The notes below the pieces were generated by a model. The model ran no database searches. It was not told the origin of the DNA and was given only the letters and a program-made list of their open reading frames with translations. From Serripes groenlandicus (taxonomy: Eukaryota > Mollusca > Bivalvia > Cardiida > Cardiidae), in contig JASEVX010000008.1 of the NCBI GenBank assembly GCA_031761405.1, positions 67,889,418 to 67,953,417 of the forward strand: a stretch of 64,000 nucleotides of DNA, written 5' to 3'. Position numbers and translations under genes: made by a program. Shown here one piece after another: positions 1 through 10,674 of the stretch. Every line of letters starts with the position of its first letter. Position 1 is the first letter of the stretch.

Positions 1-204
1 GGTAAAAAGTGATATATCTCAAGATAATAGTGATATATGTCAACGTAAAAAGTGATATATCTCAAGATAATAGAGATATATCTGAGGGTAAAAAAGTGAC
101 ATATCTCAAGGTAAAAGAGACATATCTCAAGGTAAAGGTGATATATCTCAAGGTAAAAGTGATATATCTCAAGGTAAAAGTGACATATCTCAAGGTAAAA
201 GTGA
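1..204. repeat. 20-21-bp minisatellite
   Basis: Tandem copies of a unit reading roughly ggtaaaagtgatatatctca, with variants in which gtgatat becomes gtgacat or agacat. The array is cut by the window start, so its full length is unknown. It passes directly into a different repeat at 205 through the shared word gtgatatc. The short open frames across it on both strands follow from a unit length near a multiple of three. Confidence 0.9.
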
Positions 205-332
205 TATCACAGGATTGTTGGGATAGCAATATGATTGGATCCCTGCTATCACAGGATTGTAGGGATAGCAATATGATTGGTTCCCTGATATCACAGGAGT
301 GTATAGCAATATGATTGGTTCCCTGATATCAT
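205..332. repeat. 42-bp minisatellite, three copies
   Basis: Two 42-bp copies beginning tatcacaggattgt and ending ccctg, followed by a third shortened by a few bases. The unit carries the word gggatagcaatatgattgg. The array follows the 20-21-bp array without spacer. Confidence 0.85.
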
Positions 333-394
333 AATATATTTACCTGTAGAAGAAAGTGGTGCTGTGGTAGAGTGTTGGTATCTTGTTCAAAGGG

Positions 395-556
395 TCTTGT
401 GCTCGCATTTGGTAAAAAACTCGTTCACCCTTTTTGATTTTTTTCACACAAAAGGCGCGAGTTCTGGTTTGATCTCCAGGGGGCAAATATCGGCCATGAT
501 CAATGAATACTGAAAGCGTGTTTGGCAATCGATAAAAAGAAAATAAGCTTAAACTG
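395..556 (+). mobile_element. SINE copy, degraded tRNA-like head and shared 3' tail
   Basis: The last ~45 bases (gcgtgtttggcaatcgat, then an A-rich stretch ending ttaaac) align with the 3' end of the better preserved SINE at 56670-56858 (cttgtttcgcaatcgatg ... gtttaaac). The part before it (atatcggccatgatcaatga) also aligns with that element (acatcgagcgtgattaata). Upstream, ggtttgatctcc is a plausible decayed B box and tttggtaaaaaactcg a plausible decayed A box. The tail match is strong; the left boundary is approximate. Confidence 0.6.
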
Positions 557-587
557 GACTTTATGTACACGAAGAAATGCTAAGTTA

Positions 588-800
588 CACCGTGATATAG
601 CTGGAATATTGTTGAAATCGACGTTAAACACCAGACAAACAAAATCAGTGAACACATTTGATATGATTGGAATATTGTTGACATCGGAATTAAACGTCAT
701 ACAAAAGCACGCTGTGCCTTGACTGAAATACTTTTTAAAAGCGACAAATGTCACACAAACAAAATCAGTGAGCGCCGTTATATTCGGGTCATAATTCATA
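588..800 (+). mobile_element. V-type SINE tail, repeated about three times
   Basis: Three diverged copies of a SINE tail: gatatagctggaatattg / ttgaaatcgacgttaaac, then gatatgattggaatattg / ttgacatcggaattaaac, then gactgaaatactttttaaaagc. Two are followed by acaaacaaaatcagtga. The same tail type is tandemly repeated in the SINE at 54613-54950 (ttatatctgaacaatg / ttaaaagcgacgttaaata). No tRNA-like head belongs to these copies. Confidence 0.65.
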
Positions 801-1055
801 ATGAGAGAACGCGGAAATTCCCTATTTTTTCATATTCTCTTCCTAGATCAGATTGTTGTATGAAGAACGACACTTATATCTTCGTGTTGGTAACATGGGT
901 CGCAATCTGTTTCCTTTATCGCCTTGTAAGGATTAACTTGTTCACACAGAATGTGTTTGTTACTGGTTTTTACTTTATTAAATGCGTAATTTCAATCAAA
1001 ATTTGAATCCTTTTTTATGTTTACGTATCCGATTTCTGTTACAAAGTCACCATCT
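801..1055. other. No gene or clear repeat seen
   Basis: AT-rich spacer between the SINE tail array and the next tRNA-headed SINE. I see no convincing coding, RNA or repeat signal. Confidence 0.5.
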
Positions 1056-2045
1056 CCGTGGCATCGTGGTTGAGCGACCACCTTGGGAGCAGGGGAACAG
1101 GGTTCGAATCCCTGTTGAGTCATATCAAATACTTGAATTTAGTAGTGCTTCCCTCCTTGTCGTTCAGGCTTTAGGAGATATCACTGATGCCTCGGTGTCG
1201 GAATAAGTAATACCGGTTGTACTGGTAAATTAACACAGGAATATTGGTTGTACTGGTAAATTTACACAGGAATACCGGTTGTACTGGTAAATTTACACAG
1301 GAATACCGGTTGTAATGGTAAATTAACACAGGAATACTGGTTGTACTGGTAAATTTAAACCCATGCATACAGGTTGTACTGATACTTAACCCATGCATAC
1401 AGGTTGTACTGGTACTTAACCCATGCATACAGGTTGTACTGGTACTTAACCCATGCATACAGGTTGTACTGGTACTTAACCCATGCATACCGGTTGTACT
1501 GGTACTTAACCCATGCATACAGGTTGTACTGATACTTAACCCATGCATACCGGTTGTACTGGTACTTAACCCATGCATACAGGTTGTACTGATACTTAAC
1601 CCATGCATACAGGTTGTACCCATGCATACAGGTTGTACTGATACTTAACCCATGCATACAGGTTGTACTGGTACTTAACCCATGCATACAGGTTGTACTG
1701 GTACTTAACCCATGCATACAGGTTGTACTGGTACTTAACCCATGCATACAGGTTGTACTGGTACTTAACCCATGCATACAGGTTGTACTGGTACTTAACC
1801 CATGCATACAGGTTGTACTGATACTTAACCCATGCATACAGGTTGTACTGGTACTTAACCCATGCATACAGGTTGTACTGGTACTTAACCCATGCATACA
1901 GGTTGTACTGATACTTAACCCATGCATACAGGTTGTACTGATACTTAACCCATGCATACAGGTTGTACTGGTAAAATAACCCAGGAAACGGCCTGATACA
2001 AGTGAAATACTGTTGAAAGCCGCGTCAAACATCCTTTAAACAATT
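1056..2045 (+). mobile_element. tRNA-headed SINE inflated by an internal tandem array
   Basis: The head (about 1058-1122) is tRNA-like: an A-box-like tggttgagcgacc followed by a perfect B box (ggttcgaatccc). After a ~90-base body comes the 30/31-bp array at 1211-1975. Directly after it is a V-type tail: aacccaggaaacggcctg, then gatacaagtgaaatactgtt, then gaaagccgcgtcaaac. The array unit ends in the same actggtaaa(t/a)taac...cagga text that leads into the tail. I therefore read this as one SINE whose body was tandemly amplified. A headless copy with the same body-tail junction lies at 52020-52115. That the array is part of the element is inference from order and shared sequence. Confidence 0.65.
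1211..1975. repeat. 31-bp then 30-bp minisatellite inside a SINE
   Basis: About five 31-bp units (taccggttgtactggtaaat + taacacaggaa) give way to about twenty 30-bp units (acccatgcatacaggttgta + ctggtactta). Both forms share the core ggttgtactgg, so the second arose from the first by replacing the distal part. The 30-bp period leaves frames open on both strands, which are not genes. Confidence 0.93.
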
Positions 2046-2663
2046 GTTGTAGAAGGATACAAGTGAGAGCGTGGCCAACCTCTTGAGAGGAGAATAAAGA
2101 TGTCATGTGAATTATAACAATACGATAAACTAATGGGAAGTTGTTTTACGCCCAACCCTTAACCCTTAACCTTCACTCTACTATAAACACAACTTTTAAC
2201 CGCACAGGAAGATATACACATATGTATTCACAACCACATAATGTAAGATAGAGTCAATGTTTTGCTTGAATTTCAGTTCACTCGCTATAACTGGAAGTCG
2301 AAAGGTACTTTTAAACAACTTCGTGTCTTGTGTTCCAGTGATCTCTCGATTTACACTAAATGTATACACATGTTGTCAGCTTCCTACCTCATCTATACAT
2401 GTACGTGAGTACTGTGAACAACAAATCAGCGTTAACAGCATACGAAGAAAGCAAGCAGTAATATTATGAGCAAATCAGAACTACTTGGTGTTTTTTTTTA
2501 AAGAGCATAATCCTTTCCATGAATTGGTTAGAGACAACGATGTATCGAATTATACCATGTTCAAGTTCTCTTGAGTCCCATGTAAGAATTAATCAGTATC
2601 CAACTATATGCAATTTTAAATAACATTTTCTTATGCAGCGATGCATGGCTGTGAACAACATAA
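2046..2663. other. No gene seen
   Basis: Mostly AT-rich unique-looking DNA. A short cccttaacccttaacc run near 2156-2170 is too brief to be telomeric. I see no supported coding or RNA feature. Confidence 0.5.
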
Positions 2664-3190
2664 ATTTAACAAGAGCGCCATCATGGCCCTGGAATCGCTC
2701 ACCTGATTTTTTTTTTCACTTTAGCTATATAAGCCTCGCACCTGGCGGCCATAGTTTCCGACCAATCAACTTGGCTTAAAGGAATCTGATAGAGGGTCAC
2801 CCTAGGAACATTTCTACAAAATTATTTGAAAATCGGCCTGACACTTTTGGAGGAGAAGATATTTTAATTTTCACTATAGCCATATAATGCAAAATAGACC
2901 ACTCCACAGGCGGCCATATTTTTTGACCAATCAACATGGCTTGAAGGAATCTGAAAGTGGGTCACTTAAGGAACATTTCTACAAAAATTATTTGAAAATC
3001 GGCCTGACACTTTCGGAGAAGAAGATTTTTTAATTTTTCACTATAGCCATATAAGGCAAAATAGCCCCGCCCCCCTGGCGGCCATGTTTTTCGACCAATC
3101 AACTTGGCTTGAAGGAATCTGTTAGAGGGTCAACCAAGGAACATTTCTACAAAATTATTTGAAAATCTGACAACCAGTTTGGGAGAAGAA
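2664..3190 (+). mobile_element. Mollusc-type dispersed repeat with three ~160-bp modules
   Basis: It starts with caagagcgccatcatggccc and cgctcacctga, a signature I associate with a very abundant molluscan dispersed repeat (from memory, not checked). Three diverged ~160-bp modules follow, each with a ctggcggccat-like word, gaccaatcaacttggctt, ggaacatttctacaaaa, and gaaaatcggcctgacac (degraded in the third). Each module ends with ggagaagaagat-like text and leads into a t-rich ttttcactatagccatata stretch. No coding potential is visible. Confidence 0.7.
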
Positions 3191-3194
3191 GACT

Positions 3195-3830
3195 TTTTAA
3201 GTTTTCACATAATGTGATGTATATAATGTGATGTATATTATGTGATGTATGTGACGTGATTATGTGATGTGATGCACGTTATGTGTGTATGCAATGTGAT
3301 GTATAATGTATGTTATGTGATGTGTGTGACGTATGTAAAGTGATGTATTATGTTATGTATGTAATGTGATGCATGTTTTGTGATGTATTTTATGTAATGT
3401 ATGTAATGTGATGTATGTGATGTATGTTATGTGATGTATGGTATGTGATGCATGTTAAGTGATGTATGTTAAGAGATTATGTAATGTGATGTATGTAATG
3501 TGATGTATGTTATGTGATGTGATGTATGTTATGTGACATGTGATGTATGTTATGTGGTGTGTGGTGTGATGTATGGGATGTATGTAATGTGATGTGTGAT
3601 GTGATGTATGTGGCGTTATGTATGTAATGTGATGTATTATGTTATGTATGTAATGTGATGCATGTTATGATATGTTTGTTATGTAATGTATGTTATGTGG
3701 TGTGTGATGTTATGTATGTGACATAATGTATGTTATGTGATGTATGTTCTGTGTGTGATGTGATGTGTGTGACATGATGCATGTGATGTGATGTTTGTGA
3801 TGTGATGTGATTTATGTGATGTGATGCTGA
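3195..3830. repeat. ATGTGATGT-type microsatellite
   Basis: Imperfect tandem runs of tgtgatgta, tatgtgatg and related words over more than 600 bp. The array begins immediately at the end of the dispersed repeat (ttttcacataatgtgatgta). Confidence 0.93.
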
Positions 3831-4079
3831 CCTAATATGAAAAAGGCAAAGCCTCATTACGAGCACAGCGTCTATAATGGGTCTAACCTGTAGGTATGAA
3901 ACTGCCATGATAAAGGAATCTGTTTCAAGCTGTCGGAACTTGTACACTATTCCTACTTTATGATTTTTGGTGCAATGTCAAATCTTCAACAATTTTAACA
4001 TTCAATTCATCACATGAACATAATCAATACAGAAAGGTAAAAAATAACAATAGTGAAAACAAGTTTTTACTTCAATTAG

Positions 4080-4760
4080 GCTTAGTGAAATAGTTTCTGG
4101 GTTAAAAGCAATGTTCAAAACATCCATTCTGCCAAAGTTTCAACATGCTAACATTAAAAGAACAGCTGTCAACAATATTTTCCTTTAATTTGGTCTAGTG
4201 ACCTTATGTTTGACCCGACTTGACCAATATTTGAACTTGGCCTAGATATCAATAGTCATCAGGCAAACATTCTGACAAAGTTTCAAGCTGCTGAATCAAA
4301 CCTTGAAGTCAAGCGTGTTTACAAGATTTTTCTAAAATGTTTTTCTTTGGACCTCATTGTTGTTTTTATTCAACACAAATTTCAATATGTTAGAATTAAA
4401 AATGCAGCATTCAAAATGTTCCTTCAATTTGGTCTAGTGACCTATTTTTTGACCCACCATGACCCTTATTCTTACAAGGTCTAGATATTGTCAAGACAAA
4501 CATTCTAACAAAGCTTCAAGCTGCTGAAGGCAAAGTGTGGTTTCTAGACTAGCAAGATTTTCCTTCAATTTAGTGGAGTGACCTAGGTTATGACCCAACA
4601 TGACCTAGTTTATGACCGAATATATTTAAACTTAGCCTAGATATCATCATAACAGTTATTCTGAAAATATTTCAACATGCTTAAGTTTAAAATAAGGCAT
4701 CCAGAGTGTTTTCAATATGTTCCTTCAAATTGACATTGAAAACTAGTTTTTCACCTCACA
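4080..4760. repeat. Degenerate dispersed repeat, ~190-240-bp modules
   Basis: Recurring diverged words: ccttcaatttggtctagtga, a cctat/cttatg variant, tgacccaccatgacc, ggtctagatat, gacaaacattctaacaaag and cttcaagctgctgaa. At least three modules are visible. I recall a similar gacctag/tgaccc repeat as common in bivalves; this is recognition only. Flanks 3831-4079 and 4761-4867 show nothing definite. Confidence 0.6.
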
Positions 4761-4867
4761 GGACAACACTTTCTTTATATACATTTAATTAGATAAAACA
4801 AGCTTGATATGATTTTGATAAACTTATCCATTAATAAACATTACCTTGTATGAATCCATTAGTATTA

Positions 4868-5310
4868 TATGTAACTCGCCTGTCATCGTCATAACAGCTG
4901 TAATTCCATCAGTAAATGGGTTTCTCTCAATATATTCCCTTGTTTGATGTTGATGCAGGAAGTTATAGTATCCAATAGTCAAAGATGCATGCAATTTTCA
5001 TTGTTTTGACAGGCACCATGCAATGACCAATGGGTATATCACTAACTGCCTATATGAACTTTCTTTCCCATTATCGCCATAACAGCTGTAATTCCATGAT
5101 TGTACAGGTTGATCTCAATCCATTTACTGTTTTGATGTGTATACAGGAAAGAATATTACCCCACAGTCAAAGATGCATGATATTTTCAATGTATAGACAG
5201 GTACCAATGACCAAGGGGTATATCACTAACTGCTTATATGAATTTCCTCTCTAAATATCACCATAAGATCTGTTATTCCATGATTGTATGGGATGTTCTA
5301 AATCCATTCT
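4868..5310. repeat. ~190-bp tandem duplication, about 2.3 copies
   Basis: Two full copies and a partial third share cataacagctgtaattccat, caggaa, agtcaaagatgcatg, attttca, gacaggtacca and gggtatatcactaactgc. Copies differ at many positions, so the duplication is not recent. Confidence 0.8.
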
Positions 5311-6248
5311 GTTGTAAAATAGAACTTGATACAGAATATGATTGACCGCTGTTTACATGCATGACATCAGACAATAACTGCAAATAAAAGTGTCTTTATA
5401 TAAAATAAAATGATAAATTAAAGAATGGGATTACAAACACTATTTATACATTTTTCTACTTTTTCCTTTTAAATAGTCTAATATTTAAAAAATAGACCAG
5501 AATTGAAAACAATATACATGTTACGATGTATATTAGTTATGTCAAAAAGCCAAGCTTTGGGTTCTGCACCCAGTTTTGTTTTAGACCAGTTTGTACCTTT
5601 GTGCAATCTTATCTGGATTATTCCTTTAAACCAATGACTTTAAACTTATCTTTTTACATCAATTATGAAACAATTAAGCTTTAATCTTATTTTAATCAAG
5701 CTCAATGTCCTGGAGATACAACCAGTTCTCGCCCAATTTGTGCAGAAAATCCCAATCTTCACTGAATCCTGATTCAGATATTTGGGACATTTTTTTTAGA
5801 ATTTGGTAGATTTTGACGATTCTGGTCTATTTTGGTATTTTTATACATTTTTCATTTGAGTATATTTGGGCAAAGACGCTTCTATAATTTTTTGAAAATG
5901 GGCCAATTACCCAAATGTGTTCAGAAAAAGTAGCCATTGAAGGGTTTATACAGATATTGTTGACAATCAAAGATAAATTAACATTTTAATTGACATATGA
6001 TTATTATAATTACTGATGATAAAGAAGAATTATACAAATGTATCTATATAAAATAAAATATTTCTGTTAAATTTAATACACTAGAAGGTATGAAACTTAC
6101 ATCTGTGTTTATCTTATGAAGATGACATTTGATCTTACAGCATATGATGTTTGAAAGCATTCTGATAAAATGTCAAATTGTTGACAATATGCAATTATAC
6201 TTCTCACAATGCGTTCGAATTAAATTCAATTGTGCATTTTCCAATTCT
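5311..6248. other. No gene seen, AT-rich
   Basis: Long AT-rich stretch without a sustained open frame, tandem repeat or recognisable element on either strand. Confidence 0.5.
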
Positions 6249-7436
6249 TATGCTGCGTTTACACTAGGCCACAATGTCTACGATTTGAGATGGGGTCGAA
6301 TCGTAGCGATCGTGAGGGCACGTGGTGGAATCGTAATGATCGTAAGGATCGTGACAACATTTTTGGCTGTCAAAAACTTTGCCACGATTATGCCGATTTG
6401 ACGCCAAATCTTGAGAGAGCGTCATCGTCTCACGTTAATGGACGTATTGGGCGTTTTTACGCCCGAAAATCGTTCCCGTACGCCCAAAATTGGCAAGGGA
6501 GACGTCCAGGAATTAAGGGTATACGCCGGCCATCAAAACACAGGGCGTATACTTCCATTTGAAATCGTGTGTAATTATTATGCAATCATTGTGTATTGTG
6601 TTTGATTAAGTGTCAATTATGGATAGTGGGAGTTATCAATTGGTAAATTTAAGCCAATAAATATCGAGAATCCGTACCCCCAGATTTCACATTCGATAAC
6701 GACTTCACACCAATCAATACTAATTTTTCATTTCAAACAGTGTAGGGGAGAACAATTTAAATAACCAATTTGATAACAAACCAGGATATGATTAAAGAAT
6801 GTCCCTATATTAATTTAACTGTTTAAAGTTTATGTTTTTGTTTACACGAATCCATAGGAAATTATTTTTAATTGCCGATTTTGTTTGTTTTGCCATAAAG
6901 ATCTATCAAATTCACAGCCATCTGTAAAAAAAAGACTTGCCTATACAACTAAATAACATTTTTGCCCAATTTAGTTCATTTCTTTTCAGATGATAAAAAA
7001 TATTGAAGACGAAAGGAGAAAATAAATATTGTAATGGGTTTTCGTGCATTTTTCTACTTTCTGAAAATCGGAAATGTCATTCAAGAAAGTATTACTCATA
7101 CTTATTTGTTTTAAAATTGATCATTGTGAAAGTTTAGTGCACTAAATATGTGTTTAGTTAATACAACTCACTGCAGAATAGTTGAGTTACTGGTATTTAA
7201 AATGAAAGCACTGCAGATAGTCTCAATATCAGAAATTATTCCTTTTACCACAATGCATGTGGTTTGAGAACATGAGTCATGAGATAAATATGTGAATCTA
7301 ATGAATCATGGCCAAGCCAATCATTTTAATAAATGTTATGCTAGATAGATCATGACATGTGAATAGAAGATAGCATAATCAGTACTGAGCATAATAGATC
7401 GCATAGAACACCTACTGGTTTAAAAGTGTAATGAAA

Positions 7437-7735
7437 GATTGATTGAATGGGGTTTAACGCCGTTTTCAACAATTTCTCAGTTATATCACGGCGGCCAGTT
7501 CACCTACTCATGCATTTCCTGGTTTTCTCACACCAGTACTCCACACAACAATCTTCCCAAGCAACTGGCTGCTTTTCCACATAGACTTAGCCCATTGGTG
7601 GAAGACGAATGACGCATGTCGCATTGACTTTTGTCAATCGTCGGAAAGAAAGTTGGCCGAGCCGGGATTCGAACTCACAACCCCTGGATTGACAGCCCGT
7701 GTCGTTACCGACTGAGCTACCGGGACAGAACCAGA
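7437..7735 (-). mobile_element. Near-complete V-type SINE with tRNA-like head
   Basis: Read on the minus strand, the head has an A box (tagctcagtcgg) and B box (gagttcgaatccc). An anticodon-loop-like ctgtcaa would give GTC, but the anticodon stem is poorly paired, so this is a tRNA-derived SINE and not a tRNA gene. The body carries cacatagactta, accagtactcc and cctggttttctcacac when read on the plus strand. The tail on the plus strand is gattgattgaatggggttta, acgccgttttcaacaatttc and ttatatcacggcggcc. It is the best template here for the arrays at 46.7-49.7 kb and the fragment at 28497. Confidence 0.85.
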
Positions 7736-8602
7736 ACCAATAACATTATTTACAAAAGAGCAATATACACTTTTTGTAACAATTTGCTTCTTTTCTGATA
7801 ATGTTTTAATAAAAATAAAACAAAGGGAAACAAGTGCAAGATGAGGAAAAGCCAGCATGGCACCTGGGACTTCCAAGATTATGTCCAGGACTTCCAAAAT
7901 TCAGACCCAGGAAGTCAGGACTTCCTGTTTCAAAAAGTTAGTGCAAGCACTGAGCGTGATAGAACGTGGGAATCGTAGTAGAACATAGTAGACCATAACA
8001 GACCGTAGCCAAGTGTAACAGAACTTGATGCGCCATCGTAGGGGATCTTGATGAACTTAGAAACACGATTTCTTCAAGGTTCACTACGATGTCACCACGT
8101 TTTTATCACGATCTATCACTCTCTACTACGATTCGTCAAGATACATTGAATAGCAAGTGTAATTACACGCTCTGCTACGAACATCCCGATAGGCATACAC
8201 GCTTTGACACGCTCTGATAAATTCCCGCGATGTGTATCCACGCTCTGCAAGCTCCATTACGTTTGCAACACAGACCAAGGAAACATCTATTGTTATTGGT
8301 AGATTAAAAATATGATTAAAAAAGTTATACCCAATTGTGCTGCAAGCTTGGAGATTTGGCTCAAATCGTGGCCATAAATCGCAGGTAATCTTAACAGAAC
8401 TTTGTGATCATACGAGATCTTAACATAACCTAACGGAACGTGACAAAACGTGAGAGCATATCGTGACGATCGTAACAGAACTTGAGAGAACGTGATTAAA
8501 ATCGTGGCATATCTTGACCAGAATAGTGTTGGCTTCGTAACAAAACGTACTGAGAGCGCAGGAGAGCGTAGCAAAACGTAGAAAAAGAAAAACTGAAACA
8601 AT

Positions 8603-8624
8603 AAATCGTCGAGCTCGACGATTT
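8603..8624. repeat. Perfect 22-bp palindrome
   Basis: A perfect dyad centred between 8613 and 8614 (gtcgag|ctcgac core, extended by aaatc and gattt). It sits ~50 bp inside the right end of the TA-flanked element, where a transposase-binding or structural role is possible but unproven. Confidence 0.8.
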
Positions 8625-8761
8625 TTTTGAATCGTGGACATCGTAAACATCGTGGCCTAGTGTCAACGTAGCATAACGATTTAACTGTTTTGCAAGATGT
8701 TTTTATACTTACTTGAATGTTTAGCTGCAGGGTGGATTCTTTTAAAGCATCGCAGTGGTCC

Positions 8762-9035
8762 TGACGGCTTCCAGAATTCTCAACCCCAATTTCCTAAGAA
8801 TAGTCAACCCCAATTTAGTCCCCAGTTTATATAGGTGTTAATGGATGATGGTTCTTTTGTTGTATAATCACTACATTTAGATAATGATTAATGTAATAAT
8901 GATGTATGTTTTAACATTGTTATAAATTATCCTATATCATGATTTTCAAAGTAGTCTTAAGATTTGAAGTATTGTTTGATAGAGGATATTTCCTCCTTTT
9001 CTCACAATTTTCCTAATTCATTAATATAATTATAC
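8762..9035 (+). mobile_element. Partial, older copy of the 8-bp-TSD element
   Basis: The segment caaccccaatttcctaag ... ataggtgttaatggatgatg matches the left inverted end of the element at 9488-10986. It continues with the same ggttcttttgttgtataatc. At 8965-9010 it has a diverged form of the 73-bp unit (tgtttgatagaggatatttc, then ccttttctcacaa). No right inverted end is visible for this copy. Confidence 0.6.
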
Positions 9036-9069
9036 CTTAGCCAGAAGCCAACCTGTCATATACATACTC

Positions 9070-9110
9070 TCCTTTTCTCACCAAATGTTTTCAAAGACGT
9101 CTGCAGCAGA
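9070..9110 (+). mobile_element. Short remnant of the palindromic MITE
   Basis: The run ccttttctcaccaaatgttt followed by tcaaagacgtctgcagcaga matches the inner-right part of the TTAA MITE family. Too short to give ends. Confidence 0.45.
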
Positions 9111-9594
9111 TTATTTAGAACACATCAAGATCATTTAAATAATCAATCAACAGGAATCAAGTATCAATAATCAGTCAAGCATCATACCAGTCAAGTCTTT
9201 TAGAAAACTTGTTCAAACTTCCTTTTTTGGACACTTGAGATGTCTCTCGAATACACTGGGGACGTTTCTTCTTGGGCTATTTTAGTCTAAAAAGCTGTTA
9301 GTTTTAACTGATTAGCCATTAGTCTTAAATATTCCGTCCACATTGCAAATGTGTTCACCACTAAAAAATGAAATAGAAACGTAAGATATTACGTCATTAA
9401 ATGTGTAAATAATCTGCCCTCGAGAACTTCAAAGAACACTTCTAAAAATAGATTTACTTTCTATGTGCTATTTTGGTGATATTTATGGGCTGCCAGAAGA
9501 ATCAACCCCACGCGAAATCAACCCCATTTTACTCAGAAGAATCGACCCCAATTTTAGGCAACCCCGTTATCGGTTTTAATAGGTGTGAATGGAT

Positions 9595-9790
9595 GATGGT
9601 TCTTTTGTTGTATAATCACTACATTTTAAGAATGTAATTTAACATTTTAAGAATGTATTTTAACATTCTTAAACATTTTAAGAATGTATTTTAACATTGT
9701 AATAAAAATGTATGTTAACATTGTATTACAAATGTATGTTAACATTGTATTAAAAATGTACGTTAACATTTTGATAAAAATGTTGTATAT
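9595..9790. repeat. Degenerate ttttaacattgt-type repeats
   Basis: Repeated words aagaatgtattttaacatt and aaaaatgtatgttaacattg, unit about 25-29 bp, within the left interior of the 8-bp-TSD element. Confidence 0.75.
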
Positions 9791-9879
9791 TGATTGTGCT
9801 TTTTGTATGTTTTAAAATCGGTACCTGGTTTTGATAATGTAAAGTTAAATGATAATAAGTCTGTTACAAATATTTAATT

Positions 9880-9975
9880 AATACGTTATAAATACTTAAT
9901 GAATACGTTATAAATACTTAATGAATACGTTATAAATACTTAATGAATACGTTATAAATACTTAATGAATACGTC
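9880..9975. repeat. 22-bp tandem repeat
   Basis: About four to five near-identical copies of taatgaatacgttataaata (plus ct), inside the 8-bp-TSD element. Confidence 0.9.
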
Positions 9976-10141
9976 TATTGTAATCCTTAGTAAATTTAAT
10001 TGTTGTTTACACTACTATTGATGTATTTATCAAAAAACTTAAATAAACTTTAATTGCGCTTAAATTAAACAAGGTTTCATCTTTTCGTCGTGTGTGTGTA
10101 TCAGGTGCTACTATATATAACAAAGTTAAAGAAACACATTA

Positions 10142-10433
10142 TTTTCTCACAATCTTACTAAATTATCCAATATGCCGAAGATGTGTACTACTGTTTGATA
10201 GAGGACATATCTCCTTTTCTCACAATCTTACTAAAGTATCCAATATGCCGAAGATGTGTACTACTGTTTGATAGAGGACATATCTCCTTTTCTCACAATC
10301 TTACTAAATTATCCAATATGCCGAAGATGTGTACTACTGTTTGATAGAGGACATATCTCCTTTTCTCACAATCTAACTAAAGTATCCAATATGCCGAAGA
10401 TGTGTACTACTGTTTGATAGAGGACATATCTCC
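10142..10433 (+). repeat. Four exact 73-bp units at an apparent intron-exon boundary
   Basis: Four units of exactly 73 bp start at 10142, 10215, 10288 and 10361. Each has a pyrimidine-rich ttttctcacaatcttacta followed by tatccaatatgccgaagatg and tgtttgatagaggacatatc. The last unit runs in frame into the coding segment that follows. Units 2 and 4 read aaagtatcc and units 1 and 3 aaattatcc, so an AG acceptor exists only in alternate units. This suggests two rounds of duplication, first of a 73-bp and then of a 146-bp segment. Confidence 0.9.
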
Positions 10434-10674
10434 TCGCGAAGGCCGGACTCTACATAAAATAATTATGTACGTTCTGGTCAATCTACTCCTGAAAGAGGCA
10501 AAACTGGTCAACATCAACATGCATCTGGTGATGGATTATGGAGTCGGACGTCGAAGAAGACCAGCCTACCGCGCTATGGACGTTGCAATCTTCAAGCTGT
10601 GGGACGAATATGATGACCACGAGATCGTATGTGAGGATTTCCTCAAACAGATAGGAGATATCTACGGGAGTTGA
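10384..10674 (+). CDS. Unrecognised coding segment, possible last exon inside a transposon
   Basis: A 96-codon open segment ends with TGA at 10672-10674. The frame is closed by TAA at 10378-10380, and an AG at 10381-10382 could be a splice acceptor, so it looks like a terminal exon rather than a whole gene. No ATG is needed; the upstream part of the frame comes from the fourth 73-bp unit. The peptide contains CLIEDISPREGRTLH, a hydrophobic IIMYVLVNLLLKEAKLV stretch, a GVGRRRRPAYRAMD basic patch and an acidic DEYDDHEIV tract. Its GC content is higher than its surroundings, which supports real coding history. It lies between the inverted ends of the 8-bp-TSD element, so it is either that element's own protein or a captured gene piece. 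I do not recognise the family. Confidence 0.45.
   Translation: MQYAEDVYYCLIEDISPREGRTLHKIIMYVLVNLLLKEAKLVNINMHLVMDYGVGRRRRPAYRAMDVAIFKLWDEYDDHEIVCEDFLKQIGDIYGS

Larger units (their letters stand above)
6251..8673. mobile_element. TA-flanked DNA element with 34-bp inverted ends
   Basis: The left end tgctgcgtttacactaggcc and the reverse complement of the right end (tgctacgttgacactaggcc) agree over about 34 bp with roughly five mismatches. Both ends are bounded by TA (6249-6250 and 8674-8675), as expected for a TA-targeting element such as the Tc1/mariner group. Inside each end is a field of short words built on cgt/acg (atcgtaa, gatcgtga, aacgtg, tcgtagtaga), about 100 bp on the left and about 700 bp on the right. 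No transposase frame is visible, so it looks non-autonomous. A SINE has inserted at 7437-7735. Confidence 0.65.

Noticed and set aside
1058..1122. tRNA gene
   Set aside because: A and B boxes are present, but no complete cloverleaf can be formed and a SINE body and tail follow.
1171..2032. 150- and 225-codon minus-strand frames with STTCMHGL repeats
   Set aside because: Period of 30 bp in the array; two frames on one strand and one on the other are open together.
2150..2175. Telomere-like repeat (cccttaacccttaacc)
   Set aside because: Only two to three short units; metazoan telomeres need long TTAGGG runs.
7660..7735. tRNA-Asp gene on the minus strand
   Set aside because: The anticodon-loop-like GTC is there, but the anticodon stem pairs poorly and the sequence continues into a SINE.
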